A stretch of 64,000 nucleotides of DNA from Stenotrophomonas sp. ISL-67 (GCF_018612915.1 NZ_JAGGRL010000009.1:186001-250000); one strand, 5' to 3'. Positions 18,365 through 27,723 are shown, numbered from the stretch's first letter. Translations and numbers: made by a program. Notes: a model not told the origin generated them from the letters alone.

Positions 18365-18376
18365 TCCGCGCCCCAG

Positions 18377-18401
18377 GTAGAGCCACGCCCTGCGTGGCTG
18401 C
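18377..18401. repeat. GTAG-type REP palindrome
   Basis: GTAGAGCCACG-CCCTG-CGTGGCTGC, identical to the copy at 15761-15785. It lies 12 nt after the stop of the RcnB-like gene. Confidence 0.8.
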
Positions 18402-18410
18402 CCTGGACCC

Positions 18411-18450
18411 GGAACGAACAAGCGCGCCCCCGGGCGCGCTTGTTCGTTCC
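18411..18450. terminator. perfect 19-bp hairpin between the RcnB-like gene and glyA
   Basis: The arms GGAACGAACAAGCGCGCCC (18411-18429) and its exact complement (18432-18450) are separated by only 2 nt. No T-tract follows, so a canonical terminator is not certain; it may protect the 3' end or stop transcription from upstream. Confidence 0.6.
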
Positions 18451-18511
18451 GGGGTGGGTTCCGCCTTACAATCAGGGGCCCGCTGTTTCCCCCTTCTGCC
18501 TGGAGTAAGCG

Positions 18512-19765
<1,254 letters not shown>

Positions 19766-19772
19766 TGCCTTT

Positions 19773-19803
19773 CCAGGCAGCGGCGCCCTGCGCCGCTGCC
19801 TGG
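19773..19803 (+). terminator. hairpin after glyA
   Basis: Perfect 14-bp stem CCAGGCAGCGGCGC (19773-19786) and complement (19790-19803) with a 3-nt loop, 8 nt after the glyA stop. Only a weak T-tract is present, so it may be a processing or stability element. Confidence 0.6.
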
Positions 19804-19904
19804 AAACACGAACCACATCCCGATTTGTACGTCGGGGCCTTCTCAGGTACCGTTGCGACGCTGCCGTGACCACGGCATGACGTTTCTCTGATGCAAGGCG
19901 TTCC

Positions 19905-20426
19905 ATGTACTGTCCGTTCTGCCAGCATGCCGATACCCGGGTGATCGACTCGCGCGTCTCCGAAGACGGCGCGACGATCCGCCGTCGGCGTGAGTGCGAG
20001 GCCTGCAGCGAGCGCTTCAGCACCCTGGAAACCATCGAGTTGAAGCTGCCCGCGATCGTCAAGAGCGATGGCAGCCGCGAGCAGTTCGATGCCCGCAAGC
20101 TGCGGGTTGGCTTCGACCGTGCGCTGCAGAAGCGCCCGGTGCCCGAGGACAAGATCGAGCTGGCGGTGCGCGCGGTGATGCAGCAGCTGCGCATGTGCGG
20201 CGAACGCGAAATCCCCTCGATCAAGGTCGGCGAGTTCGTGATGAACGAGCTGCGCAAGCTCGATCACGTGGCCTACGTGCGGTTCGCGTCGGTGTACCGA
20301 AGCTTCGAGGACGTGGCCGATTTCCGCGAGGAGATCGAGAAGCTCGAGCGCGAGCTGCCGTCCAGTACCGAGCAGCTGCAGCTGCTGGGCGATGTGATCG
20401 CCCTGACCAAAAAAAAGAAAGGGTAG
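19905..20426 (+). CDS. nrdR: transcriptional repressor NrdR
   Basis: Nucleotide-sensing repressor of ribonucleotide reductase operons. The 173-aa product has the N-terminal zinc ribbon with two CxxC pairs ([13 protein letters not shown] and [11 protein letters not shown]). An ATP-cone follows (about residues 49-139; [15 protein letters not shown]). Length is slightly above the usual 150-160 because of a charged C-terminal tail that ends in a lysine run (TKKKKG). AAGGCG precedes the ATG. The stop codon TAG at 20424-20426 is itself part of a GTAG palindrome. Confidence 0.97.
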   Translation: MYCPFCQHADTRVIDSRVSEDGATIRRRRECEACSERFSTLETIELKLPAIVKSDGSREQFDARKLRVGFDRALQKRPVPEDKIELAVRAVMQQLRMCGEREIPSIKVGEFVMNELRKLDHVAYVRFASVYRSFEDVADFREEIEKLERELPSSTEQLQLLGDVIALTKKKKG

Positions 20427-20550
20427 AGCGGGGCTCTGCCCCGCTGCTTGGCTCTGCCCCGCTGCTTAGGTCGGCCCCGCTGCATTTCTGGGCAGCGGGG
20501 CAGAGCCCCGCTCTACCCTTTCTTTGCAGCGGGCCAGAGGCCCGCTCTAC
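20423..20550. repeat. cluster of three GTAG REP palindromes between nrdR and ribD
   Basis: GTAGAGCGGGG-CTCTG-CCCCGCTGC (20423-20447) is followed by two partial copies (GCTCTGCCCCGCTGC and GGCCCCGCTGC). Next comes a full inverted copy (20492-20516) and a third, slightly different inverted copy (20526-20550). The first GTAG supplies the stop codon of nrdR. Opposed copies can fold into one long stem. Confidence 0.8.
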
Positions 20551-20575
20551 GTCGCACCGGCTGCCGGGCGTTACC

Positions 20576-21667
20576 ATGGCCGCCATGACCTTCTCCACGC
20601 TCGATCACCTGCACATGGCCCGTGCGCTGCGCCTGGCCGAACGCGGCAGGTTCACCGCCCGGCCCAACCCGATGGTAGGCTGCGTGATCGCGCATGGCGA
20701 CCGCGTCGTCGGCGAGGGCTGGCACCAGCGCACCGGCGGCCCGCACGCCGAAGTATTCGCGCTGCGCCAGGCCGGCGAAGAGGCGCGCGGAGCCACCGCC
20801 TACGTGACACTGGAACCCTGCGCCCATCACGGGCGCACGCCACCGTGCGCGCTGGCGCTGATCGAGGCCGGCGTTGCACGGGTGGTGGCGGCCATGCGCG
20901 ACCCGTTCCCCAAGGTCGATGGCGGCGGCTTCACCCTGCTGCGCGAGGCCGCTATCGAAGTCGTCGAAGGGCTCATGGCGACCCAGGCGCGCGAACTCAA
21001 TCACGGCTTCCTGTCGCGCGTTGAACGTGGACGTCCGTGGCTGCGGGTCAAGCTGGCAGCCAGCCTGGACGGCCGCACGGCCATGGCCGACGGCACCTCG
21101 AAGTGGATTACCGGCGCCGCGGCACGTGAGGATGTGCAGCACTGGCGCGCCCGTGCCGGCGCGATCCTGACCGGCGCCGACACCGTGCTGGCCGACGACC
21201 CGCAATTGACCGTACGTCTGCCTGACACCGAAGTGATGGCGCCGCTGCGCGTGGTACTGGATTCGCGCCTGCGCTCACTGGAATGCGCCCGGGTTCGCGA
21301 GGGTGGGGCACCCACGCTCTACCTGCACGACGCCGCCGTGAGCCCTCCCGATGCGGCCGATGCCGAGTTCGCGAGCGTGCCCAGCCAGAATGGCCGGCTC
21401 GATCTGGGAGCAGTGTTGACCCTGCTGGCGGAGCGCGGCATCAACGAAGTGCACACGGAAGCAGGCGCCACCCTATGCGGCGCGCTGCTGGCCGGCGACT
21501 GGGTGGATGAACTGCTGCTCTACCAGGCGCCGACCCTGCTCGGCGAGCACGGCCGGCCGCTGCTGGGCGGGCTGGGCATCCACGCCATGGAACAGCAGCG
21601 TCGGCTGCGGCTGGTGGACCAGCGTCAGGTAGGCGACGACCTGCGCTTGCTGCTGCGGCCCCACTAA
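20576..21667 (+). CDS. ribD: bifunctional riboflavin deaminase/reductase RibD
   Basis: Carries out the second and third steps of riboflavin synthesis: deamination of the pyrimidine from GTP cyclohydrolase II and reduction of its ribosyl side chain. The 363-aa product has the deaminase zinc site HAE (GGPHAEVFAL) and PCAHHGRTPPC at about residues 56-95. The C-terminal reductase domain starts near 155 (RPWLRVKLAASLDGRTAMAD, then SKWITGAAAREDVQHWRA). The start is 20576 or the ATG three codons later. It lies upstream of the other riboflavin genes but is separated from them by a toxin-antitoxin pair and a porin-like gene. Confidence 0.95.
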   Translation: MAAMTFSTLDHLHMARALRLAERGRFTARPNPMVGCVIAHGDRVVGEGWHQRTGGPHAEVFALRQAGEEARGATAYVTLEPCAHHGRTPPCALALIEAGVARVVAAMRDPFPKVDGGGFTLLREAAIEVVEGLMATQARELNHGFLSRVERGRPWLRVKLAASLDGRTAMADGTSKWITGAAAREDVQHWRARAGAILTGADTVLADDPQLTVRLPDTEVMAPLRVVLDSRLRSLECARVREGGAPTLYLHDAAVSPPDAADAEFASVPSQNGRLDLGAVLTLLAERGINEVHTEAGATLCGALLAGDWVDELLLYQAPTLLGEHGRPLLGGLGIHAMEQQRRLRLVDQRQVGDDLRLLLRPH

Positions 21668-21681
21668 GTCTTGGTGCAGCG

Positions 21682-22008
21682 TTACGCTGCCGCCGCACCG
21701 AGGGCTGCGAGATGCTGCACGGTCTGCGGATAAGCCTGGACAAGCCGGATCAGCGTCGCCGCCTGCGCATTGGGTCGCGCACGCCCTTGCTCCCAGTTCT
21801 CAAGGGTGCGTGCGTTGGTCCGCAGGTACATCGCGAAGATCGATCTCGACATGTTGAGCTTCTCGCGAATGGCGATCAGCTCGTTTGCAGCCAGTGGGGG
21901 CAGCGCAGCCAGTTTTACCGCATGTGTCCGCAGGGTGACCTTGCCCCCCCGCGCATGGGCGAGTTCCTCCATCCCCTCGACCAGCTCTGCGAAAATGTCT
22001 CGTTTCAT
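21682..22008 (-). CDS. HTH antitoxin of a RelE-type toxin-antitoxin pair
   Basis: The 108-aa protein has a C-terminal XRE-like helix-turn-helix (about residues 52-95: ELIAIREKLNMSRSIFAMYL followed by RTNARTLENWEQGRARP). Its N-terminal segment (MKRDIFAELVEGMEELAHAR) is typical of antitoxins paired with RelE/HigB-type toxins. Its start overlaps the stop of the upstream toxin gene as ATGA, so the two are co-translated, toxin first. It probably neutralises the toxin and represses the operon through the dyad upstream of the toxin gene. Confidence 0.85.
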   Translation of the reverse strand: MKRDIFAELVEGMEELAHARGGKVTLRTHAVKLAALPPLAANELIAIREKLNMSRSIFAMYLRTNARTLENWEQGRARPNAQAATLIRLVQAYPQTVQHLAALGAAAA

Positions 22009-22349
22009 CTTGGGCTCCTCGCCTTCCGCTCCTGATCCAGCAGCCTTGAAAGAAGCTGCCGTTGTGCCGGATCCAGGTCGTCCTGGATGCCTTTGCCGTA
22101 CACCGTGAACAACCAGAACTGCGCACCATCGGGCCACCAGTAGTAGATCAGCCGCAGGCCCCCGCGCTTGCCACGCTGGCGACCTTCATCAGCAAATCGA
22201 ACCTTCCGCAGCCCACCCGTGCCCACGATCAGATCGCCGCGCTCCGGTTCGCGCGTCAGCCACTGCTGCAGCTCACGAAAGCCCGCGTCATCCAGGTGCG
22301 CTGCCCGGTTACGGGCGAATCCCGCCAGTTCCACAAACACTGCATGCAT
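22005..22349 (-). CDS. RelE/HigB-family mRNA interferase toxin
   Basis: The 114-aa product has the RelE-like core: FVELAGFARNRAAHLDDAGF, then LQQWLTREPERGDLI-GTGGLRKVRFA, GKRGGLRLIYYWW and FWLFTVYGKG. These strands and the basic residues form the ribosome-dependent ribonuclease fold of the family. The start may be the ATG at 22349 or the one at 22345 (different frame, so 22349 is required). Toxin-first order resembles higBA. Activity is inferred from family only. Confidence 0.87.
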   Translation of the reverse strand: MHAVFVELAGFARNRAAHLDDAGFRELQQWLTREPERGDLIVGTGGLRKVRFADEGRQRGKRGGLRLIYYWWPDGAQFWLFTVYGKGIQDDLDPAQRQLLSRLLDQERKARSPR

Positions 22350-22364
22350 GAGTATACGTTATCT

Positions 22365-22391
22365 GCGTATGGTTACATGTGAACGATACGC
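22365..22391. promoter_or_regulatory. candidate operator of the toxin-antitoxin operon
   Basis: An interrupted palindrome, GCGTATgGTT (22365-22374) and AACgATACGC (22382-22391), with a 7-nt centre, lies 16 nt upstream of the toxin start. A further ATACG half-site lies at 22354-22358. This is where a toxin-antitoxin autoregulatory operator is expected. Confidence 0.55.
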
Positions 22392-22483
22392 AGGGCCCGG
22401 CCCCTGTTCCCGGCCGCAGGTCACATCCAGGTTGCGCTGCCGGACGCAGAATCAATCGACACGCGCGAATCGATAGGCAATAA

Positions 22484-22508
22484 AAAACGGGCCCCTTGCG
22501 GGGCCCGT
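22484..22508 (-). terminator. Rho-independent terminator of the Ax21-like gene
   Basis: On the minus strand, ACGGGCCCC-GCAA-GGGGCCCGT is followed by TTTTTA. It lies about 40 nt after the stop of the Ax21-like gene and insulates the toxin-antitoxin operon. Confidence 0.88.
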
Positions 22509-22545
22509 CGATCATGGCGCGGGTTGGCGCTGCCCGATCGGAAAC

Positions 22546-23178
22546 TCAGAAGCTGGCGCGCACGCCCACGGTGTACTGGGTCACGTCGTCGTAGTACTGC
22601 ACTTCACCGACCACGCCCCAGTTGCGGTTGAACTTGATCTGGCCGCCCAGGGTGCCGATCCACACGCCGTCCATGTCGCTGCCGTCGATGTAGCCGGCCT
22701 TCAGCCAGGCTTCGGTGGCGCGCGAGGGCTTGCCACGCAGGCCCAGCGAGCCGCGGCCGGCATTGGTGTGCACTTCCACGGAGTCGCGGGTCACGCCGTC
22801 GTTGAACTCCACTTCGTTGTTGATGCGGGTCCAGGCGAGGTCGGCGGTGAAGTCCAGGCGGTCGGTGAACGGCATGTGGTAGCCGATGCCCAGTTCCGGC
22901 TGTTCCAGGGTGTTCTTCAGGCGGAATTCGCCGATGTCGTCTTCCAGGCGGTACGTCTTGGAGGTGGTGCTGTAGCCGCCAAACACATACACCTGCTCGG
23001 CAATCGCGAACGAACCGCGGAGGTAGCCGCCGTCCAGCTTCGGGTTGCTGCCCGGGTTGTTGATCTGCTGCTGCATCCAGCCGCCTTCAACGTAGGTGTA
23101 GCTCATGGCGTCGGCAGCAGAAGCGGCCATCGGAGCGGCGGCCAGCAGGGCGGCGGCCAGGACGAGCATCTTGCGCAT
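22546..23178 (-). CDS. Ax21-family outer-membrane beta-barrel protein
   Basis: The 210-aa precursor has a signal peptide (MRKMLVLAAALLAAAPMAASA/A). The mature part is a small beta-barrel with alternating hydrophobic strands: MSYTYVEGGWMQQQI, YLRGSFAIAEQVYVFGGYS, ELGIGYHMPF, LDFTADLAWTRI, WLKAGYIDG, VVGEVQYYDD and the terminal YTVGVRASF with C-terminal Phe. 'SY.YVEGG' and 'V.GGYS' match the Ax21/OmpO family of Xanthomonas and Stenotrophomonas. AAGGAATCTCC precedes the ATG at 23178. The function of Ax21 proteins is disputed; a structural outer-membrane role is the safer reading. Confidence 0.82.
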   Translation of the reverse strand: MRKMLVLAAALLAAAPMAASAADAMSYTYVEGGWMQQQINNPGSNPKLDGGYLRGSFAIAEQVYVFGGYSTTSKTYRLEDDIGEFRLKNTLEQPELGIGYHMPFTDRLDFTADLAWTRINNEVEFNDGVTRDSVEVHTNAGRGSLGLRGKPSRATEAWLKAGYIDGSDMDGVWIGTLGGQIKFNRNWGVVGEVQYYDDVTQYTVGVRASF

Positions 23179-23342
23179 GGAGATTCCTTGGGAAAAAAGT
23201 GAGGTCCATTTCAGCCTGCCCGTCATGGGCGGCAGGGCGGCGATCATCGCCGCGCGGGCGCATGTTAACAAATTGTTTACAGAAAGCGAGCGCTCAGCCA
23301 GCGCTGTTACAATGCCCGCGCCGGTTCGCCGGTATACAAACG

Positions 23343-23482
23343 TCTTCAGGGCGGGGTGCGATTCCCCACCGGCGGTAGGTGCGCAAGCACGAGCCCGCGA
23401 GCGCTTCCGGTTACGCCGGAAGGTCAGCAGATCCGGTCAAATGCCGGAGCCGACGGTATAGTCCGGATGAAAGAAGACGGTG
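23343..23482 (+). promoter_or_regulatory. FMN riboswitch (RFN element) upstream of ribE
   Basis: The sequence shows the conserved RFN blocks CTTCAGGGCGGGGTGCGATT, CCCCACCGGCGGTA, the AGCCCGCGAGCG segment, GGTCAGCAGATCCGGT, GCCGACGGTATAGTCCGGAT and GAAAGAAGACG. It is followed by an AGGGC-CTGCCG-GCCCT hairpin (23485-23500), a likely part of the expression platform. FMN binding is expected to repress the ribE-ribBX unit directly downstream. Confidence 0.96.
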
Positions 23483-23557
23483 CTACAGGGCCTGCCGGCC
23501 CTGCGCCCGCCTGTTTGCCTTGCGGCGTTTTTCGCTCACTTTTCGCGGAGAACGTTA

Positions 23558-24205
23558 GTGTTTACTGGAATCATCGAAGGCGTCGGCCACCTGGCCGCTC
23601 GCGATCCCCTGGGCGGCGATGTCCGCTTCACCTTCCATGTCGGCAGCCTGCCGTTCGAGCACGTGCAGATGGGCGAAAGCATCGCCATCAACGGCGTGTG
23701 CCTGACCGTCATCGCCTTTGACGGCAGCTCCTTCCAGGCGGATGCCTCGACCGAAACCCTAGGACTGACCACGCTGGGCCAGCTGGCCCAGGGCGCGGTG
23801 ATCAACCTGGAACGCGCCATGCGCCCCACCGACCGCCTCGGCGGCCACCTGGTCAGCGGCCATGTCGATGGCCTGGGCCAGGTGCTGTCCATCCACGAGG
23901 ACGCGCGCGCCCAGCGTTGGCGCTTCGCCGCACCGGCCGGCCTGCTGCGCTACATCGCCAGGAAGGGCTCGATCTGCGTGGACGGGGTCAGCCTGACCGT
24001 CAACGAGGTGGACGATGCCGGCTTCGAGGTCGCGCTGATCCCGCACACCGTGGCCAACACCGCCTTCGCCGCCACTGCCGTGGGCAGTGCGGTCAATCTT
24101 GAAATCGATCTGGTTGCCCGTTACGTGGAGCGCCTTGTCGGCCTGCCGACCAACGGTCGGCAGCTACCCGGTCACGACGCCATTGCGCAGGGAGCATCCG
24201 CATGA
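23558..24205 (+). CDS. ribE: riboflavin synthase, alpha subunit
   Basis: Dismutates two 6,7-dimethyl-8-ribityllumazine molecules to riboflavin. The 215-aa product shows the two lumazine-binding repeats, the first opening FTGIIEGVGHLAARD and carrying INGVCLTVIAFD, the second opening GGHLVSGHVDGLGQVLSI and carrying VDGVSLTVNEVDDAGF. The start is GTG at 23558 with GCGGAG upstream. The C-terminal ~17 residues (GLPTNGRQLPGHDAIAQGAS) are unusual: their coding sequence contains a complete GTAG palindrome (24143-24167). The stop overlaps the start of ribBX. Confidence 0.96.
   Translation: MFTGIIEGVGHLAARDPLGGDVRFTFHVGSLPFEHVQMGESIAINGVCLTVIAFDGSSFQADASTETLGLTTLGQLAQGAVINLERAMRPTDRLGGHLVSGHVDGLGQVLSIHEDARAQRWRFAAPAGLLRYIARKGSICVDGVSLTVNEVDDAGFEVALIPHTVANTAFAATAVGSAVNLEIDLVARYVERLVGLPTNGRQLPGHDAIAQGASA
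24143..24167. repeat. GTAG-type REP palindrome inside the 3' end of ribE
   Basis: CTGCCGACC-AAC-GGTCGGCAG followed by CTAC; on the minus strand GTAGCTGCCGACCGTTGG. It is read in frame by ribE as LPTNGRQLP. Confidence 0.75.
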
Positions 24206-25299
24206 ATTTCGCCCCCATCCCCGAGATCCTCGAGGACATCCGCCTGGGCCGCATGGTGGTCATCGTCGATGACGAAGACCGCGAGAACGAAGGCGACCTG
24301 ATCATGGCCGCCGAGCTGGTCAAGCCGTCGGACATCAACTTCATGGTCACCCACGGCCGTGGCCTGGTGTGCCTGCCGCTGACCCGCGAGCGTGCCGCCG
24401 ACCTGGGCCTGGCGCCGATGGTGCAGGCCAATACCGCCCAGTTCCAGACCAATTTCACCGTCAGCATCGAAGCCGCCGAAGGCGTCACTACCGGCATCTC
24501 GGCCTACGACCGCGCGCATACCATCCGCACGGCGGTGAAGCCCGATGCCAAGCCGGCCGACCTGCACCAGCCCGGCCACATCTTCCCGCTGATCGCCCAG
24601 CCGGGCGGCGTGCTGACCCGCGCCGGGCACACCGAAGCGGGCGTGGACCTGGCCATGCTGGCCGGGCTGGAACCGGCCGGCGTGCTGGTGGAAATCCTCA
24701 ACCCCGACGGCAGCATGGCGCGCCGCCCGGAGCTGGAGGTGTTCGCCCGCGAACATGGCCTGAAGATCGGCTCCATCGCCGACCTGATCGCCTACCGTCT
24801 GGCCACCGAGAAGACCGTCGAGCGCGTCGATGAGCGCGAGATCGACACCGAGTTCGGCCCGTTCAAGCTGGTGACCTACCGCGACCGCATCGCCCACGAC
24901 CTGCATTTCGCCCTGGTCCGCGGTACCCCGGATACCCAGCCGACCCTGGTCCGGGTGCAGGTGGAGAACCCGCTGGCCGACCTGCTGCATTGGCGCCGCG
25001 ACGATTTCGGCGTGGCCTCCACCGACGCCCTGCGCGCCATCGCGGCGGCCGGGCGCGGCGTGATGGTGGTGTTGTCGGCCCCGCGCGACAGCAACAGCCT
25101 GCTGGCCCGCCTGCGCCAACAGCCGCAGCCGGTCACCCCGGGCAAGGACAAGGATGTGAGCCAGTGGCGCCGTAATGGTGCCGGGGCCCAGATCCTGTCC
25201 GACCTGGGCCTGGGCCAGCTGCGCGTGCTGGGCACCCCGCGCCGCCAGATCGGCCTGGCCGGTTACGGCCTGGAAGTCGTGGAAACCGTGACCCCCTGA
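24202..25299 (+). CDS. ribBA: 3,4-dihydroxy-2-butanone 4-phosphate synthase with degenerate GTP cyclohydrolase II domain (RibBX type)
   Basis: The N-terminal domain (about residues 1-200) is an intact DHBP synthase: DDEDRENEGDLIMAAE, FMVTHGRGLVCLPLT, TTGISAYDRAHTI and AGHTEAGVDLA carry the metal and substrate residues. The C-terminal domain (about 210-365) has the GTP cyclohydrolase II fold outline but has lost the zinc cysteines: the usual C-x10-C-x-C stretch reads ENPLADLLHWRRDDF, without any Cys. The GQEGRGIGL loop is also lost. It therefore probably makes only the four-carbon unit, and a separate RibA is required elsewhere. This matches the proteobacterial variant called RibBX. Confidence 0.93.
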   Translation: MNFAPIPEILEDIRLGRMVVIVDDEDRENEGDLIMAAELVKPSDINFMVTHGRGLVCLPLTRERAADLGLAPMVQANTAQFQTNFTVSIEAAEGVTTGISAYDRAHTIRTAVKPDAKPADLHQPGHIFPLIAQPGGVLTRAGHTEAGVDLAMLAGLEPAGVLVEILNPDGSMARRPELEVFAREHGLKIGSIADLIAYRLATEKTVERVDEREIDTEFGPFKLVTYRDRIAHDLHFALVRGTPDTQPTLVRVQVENPLADLLHWRRDDFGVASTDALRAIAAAGRGVMVVLSAPRDSNSLLARLRQQPQPVTPGKDKDVSQWRRNGAGAQILSDLGLGQLRVLGTPRRQIGLAGYGLEVVETVTP

Positions 25300-25320
25300 T
25301 CGCGGTGCCCCGAATGCTGG

Positions 25321-25416
25321 TGGACGGAAGCCCCCTGAGTCAGGGGGCGGCCGCGAAGCGGCGGGGGCATGGGTGCTGGTAAGAGGGGCCCACGGTTTGC
25401 GAAGCCAACCGTGGGG
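25321..25416 (-). repeat. intergenic hairpin block, copy 2 (inverted relative to 12748-12842)
   Basis: GCCCCCTGAGTCAGGGGGC (25330-25348), CCGCGAAGCGGCGGGGGCAT and GGGGCCCACGGTTT...AACCGTGGGG (25385-25416) are the reverse-complement counterparts, in matching order, of the block before pncB. It fills most of the ribBX-ribH spacer. Confidence 0.7.
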
Positions 25417-25444
25417 CGGCAGCGCGCATGCGATGACGCGAACC

Positions 25445-25465
25445 CCAGGCAGGGCCTGGCTCTAC
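25445..25465. repeat. short GTAG-type REP palindrome
   Basis: CCAGGC-AGG-GCCTGG followed by CTCTAC (GTAGAG on the minus strand). Directly upstream of a TAGAAT box (25468-25473), a possible -10 for ribH. Confidence 0.55.
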
Positions 25466-25502
25466 GGTAGAATGTCCCTCTTTATTGAATAACCTGCCGA
25501 CC

Positions 25503-25970
25503 ATGAGCCACTACGAAGGCGACCTTCGCACCCCCGAAGCGGCCCGTTTCGCCATCCTTGCCAGCCGCTGGAACGCGCGCATCACCGACGTGCTGGTGGC
25601 CGGCGCGCGCCAGAGCCTTGCCGGCAACGGGATCCAGGAAGCAGCCATCGATGTGATCCGGGTGCCCGGCGCGTGGGAACTGCCGCTGGTCGCCGCGCGC
25701 CTGGCGGCAGCGCACGAACATGCCGCGATCATCGCCCTGGGTTGTGTGATCCGTGGCGACACCCGCCACTACGAGCACGTGGCCGATCGCTGCGCCGAAG
25801 GCCTGATGCGCGTGCAGCTGGATTTCGGCGTGCCCGTGCTCAATGGCGTGCTGGCGGTCGAACGCGCCGAGGATGCCGAGGCCCGTGCCGGCGGCAGCCA
25901 CGGCAACAAGGGTGAGGAAGCCGCACTGACGGCGTTGGAAATGGTCAATCTTCTGGAGCAGTTGCCGTGA
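25503..25970 (+). CDS. ribH: 6,7-dimethyl-8-ribityllumazine synthase
   Basis: Condenses the RibD-derived pyrimidine with the RibB-derived four-carbon phosphate to lumazine, the substrate of RibE. The 155-aa product includes [52 protein letters not shown] and VLNGVLAVE. The catalytic histidine lies in the 'RHYEHV' loop. The ATG at 25503 is where homology starts; six more codons are open upstream. The last four bases overlap the GTG start of nusB. Confidence 0.97.
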   Translation: MSHYEGDLRTPEAARFAILASRWNARITDVLVAGARQSLAGNGIQEAAIDVIRVPGAWELPLVAARLAAAHEHAAIIALGCVIRGDTRHYEHVADRCAEGLMRVQLDFGVPVLNGVLAVERAEDAEARAGGSHGNKGEEAALTALEMVNLLEQLP

Positions 25971-26446
25971 ACAAGTCAAACCCGGGCAAGCCCTCCGGCA
26001 AGCCGGTCCGCCGCGATGGCATCGACCCGGTGCTGCGCTCGCGCGCGCGCCGTCGTGCCCTGCAGGCGATCTACGCCTGGCAGATCTCCGGCGGCAACGC
26101 ACAGCAGCTCATCGCCCAGTTCGCCCACGAACAGGCCCGCGAAATCGCCGACCTTGCCTACTTCGAGGCGCTGGTTCACGGCGTGCTCGACCATCGCAAG
26201 GACCTGGACGAGGCGCTGCTGCCATTCGTGGACCGCAGCATCGACGAAGTGGATGCCATCGAACGCGCCGCGCTGCGCGTGGCCGCCTACGAGCTGCGCT
26301 ACCGCATGGACGTGCCGTACCGCGTGGTGATCAACGAGGCGATCGAATCGACCAAGCGTTTTGGTTCCGAACACGGCCACACCTATGTCAACGGTGTGCT
26401 GGACCGCGCGGCGGTCGAATGGCGCAAGGTCGAAAGCGGGAACTGA
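25967..26446 (+). CDS. nusB: transcription antitermination factor NusB
   Basis: Binds boxA RNA with NusE (S10) in rRNA antitermination. The 159-aa product has the all-helical NusB fold: [39 protein letters not shown], '[20 protein letters not shown]' and [27 protein letters not shown]. The start is GTG at 25967, overlapping the ribH stop; ribH-nusB-thiL is a widely conserved gene string. Confidence 0.97.
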   Translation: MNKSNPGKPSGKPVRRDGIDPVLRSRARRRALQAIYAWQISGGNAQQLIAQFAHEQAREIADLAYFEALVHGVLDHRKDLDEALLPFVDRSIDEVDAIERAALRVAAYELRYRMDVPYRVVINEAIESTKRFGSEHGHTYVNGVLDRAAVEWRKVESGN

Positions 26447-26465
26447 CCCCGGCCGGGGAACACCC

Positions 26466-27431
26466 ATGTCCCTCGCTGAATTCGCCTTGATCGACCGCAT
26501 CCGCACGCGCACCCGCACGCGTGCCGATGTGGTGCTCGGCATTGGCGATGATGCCGCGCTGCTGCAGCCGCGCGCCGGCGAACAGCTGGTGGTCACCGCT
26601 GACACGCTCAACAGTGGCGTGCATTTCCCGGCTGAAACGGCGCCCTACGACATCGGCTGGAAAACCCTGGCGGTGAACCTGTCCGACCTGGCGTCGATGG
26701 GCGCGCAACCGGCCTGGTGCACGCTGGCGCTGTCATTGCCCGATGCTGATCCGGACTGGATCGATGCGTTCGCCGACGGCTTCTTCGCGCTGGCCGACCA
26801 ACACGACATCGTGCTGATCGGCGGCGATACCACCCGTGGCCCGCTGTCGCTGTCGGTGACCGCGATGGGGCAGGTGCCGACCGGCACCGCGTTGCGGCGC
26901 GATGCGGCGCAGGTGGGCGACGACATCTGGATCAGCGGCACGCTGGGCGATGCCGCCGGTGGCCTGCGCGCCTGGCAGGACGGCACGCTGGACGTGCGCC
27001 AGCCCTGCGCTGATCTCCACCGTGAGGTGCTGCGGCAACGACTGGCACGGCCGACCCCGCGCGTGGCCCTGGGGCGCGCGCTGGTCGGGCTGGCGCATGC
27101 GGCGGTGGACGTCTCTGACGGGCTGCTTGCCGACCTGGGCCATGTCTGCGCGCGCAGCGGCGTCGGCGCGCAGCTCGATGCGGCCGCGCTGCCGTTGTCC
27201 GATGCCCTGCGTCATGTGGTTGCGGACGACGACGCACGCCAGTGCGCCCTGCGCGGCGGCGACGACTACGAGCTGTGCTTCACCGCTGCCCCTGCACAGC
27301 GCGATGCGCTGGCGGCACTGGCGGTCCGGCTGCACCTGCCGCTGACCCGCATCGGCACCATCATCGCGGGCCAGGGCGTTGCCTGTGCGGGCGACGACCC
27401 CGGTACGGGCGGTTACCAGCACTTCCGCTGA
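26466..27431 (+). CDS. thiL: thiamine-monophosphate kinase
   Basis: Phosphorylates thiamine monophosphate to thiamine diphosphate. The 321-aa product opens with FALIDRIRTRT and VVLGIGDDAALL, the magnesium and nucleotide site. It continues with DTLNSGVHFP, GWKTLAVNLSDLASMGAQP, IGGDTTRGPLSLSVTAMG and AVDVSDGLLADLGH, all PurM-like family signatures. The ATG at 26466 follows GGGGAA; the frame is open further upstream inside nusB. pgpA, which often follows thiL, is absent. Confidence 0.96.
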   Translation: MSLAEFALIDRIRTRTRTRADVVLGIGDDAALLQPRAGEQLVVTADTLNSGVHFPAETAPYDIGWKTLAVNLSDLASMGAQPAWCTLALSLPDADPDWIDAFADGFFALADQHDIVLIGGDTTRGPLSLSVTAMGQVPTGTALRRDAAQVGDDIWISGTLGDAAGGLRAWQDGTLDVRQPCADLHREVLRQRLARPTPRVALGRALVGLAHAAVDVSDGLLADLGHVCARSGVGAQLDAAALPLSDALRHVVADDDARQCALRGGDDYELCFTAAPAQRDALAALAVRLHLPLTRIGTIIAGQGVACAGDDPGTGGYQHFR

Positions 27432-27469
27432 GCAGCGCTTGTTCCGGTCTCCGCATCACGGTGAGCCAT

Positions 27470-27496
27470 TGACGCCAAGTGACTCGATGCGTCAAT
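27470..27496. promoter_or_regulatory. inverted repeat in the thiL-MASE1 spacer
   Basis: TTGACG and GCGTCAA (about 27470-27496) flank a 14-nt centre in a visibly AT-richer 290-bp spacer upstream of the MASE1 gene. A regulator site is possible; no match to a known operator is recognised. Confidence 0.3.
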
Positions 27497-27723
27497 CATG
27501 AAGAAAAGCGACATGTAAAGTCGTTCTTAATACCATCTTTGGCACTACATCAGATCAGCATGGTGATAGCTGTCTCATTTCCGGGCCTGGATCGGAAATT
27601 CAATCAACTCTGAAACTGCATCCATCCAATTGCGTGCGACTCCTGCCGCAGATACCTTCCCCGCACCGATGCGCGGCGACATCACACCGTTGATGCCGTT
27701 GTGCACTGAACAGGAGGCGGAAA

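Noticed and set aside
18411..18450. The 19-bp perfect hairpin before glyA considered as a glycine riboswitch or other glyA control element
   Set aside because: No glycine-riboswitch core sequences are visible; a plain two-arm hairpin with a 2-nt loop is more likely a transcript end.
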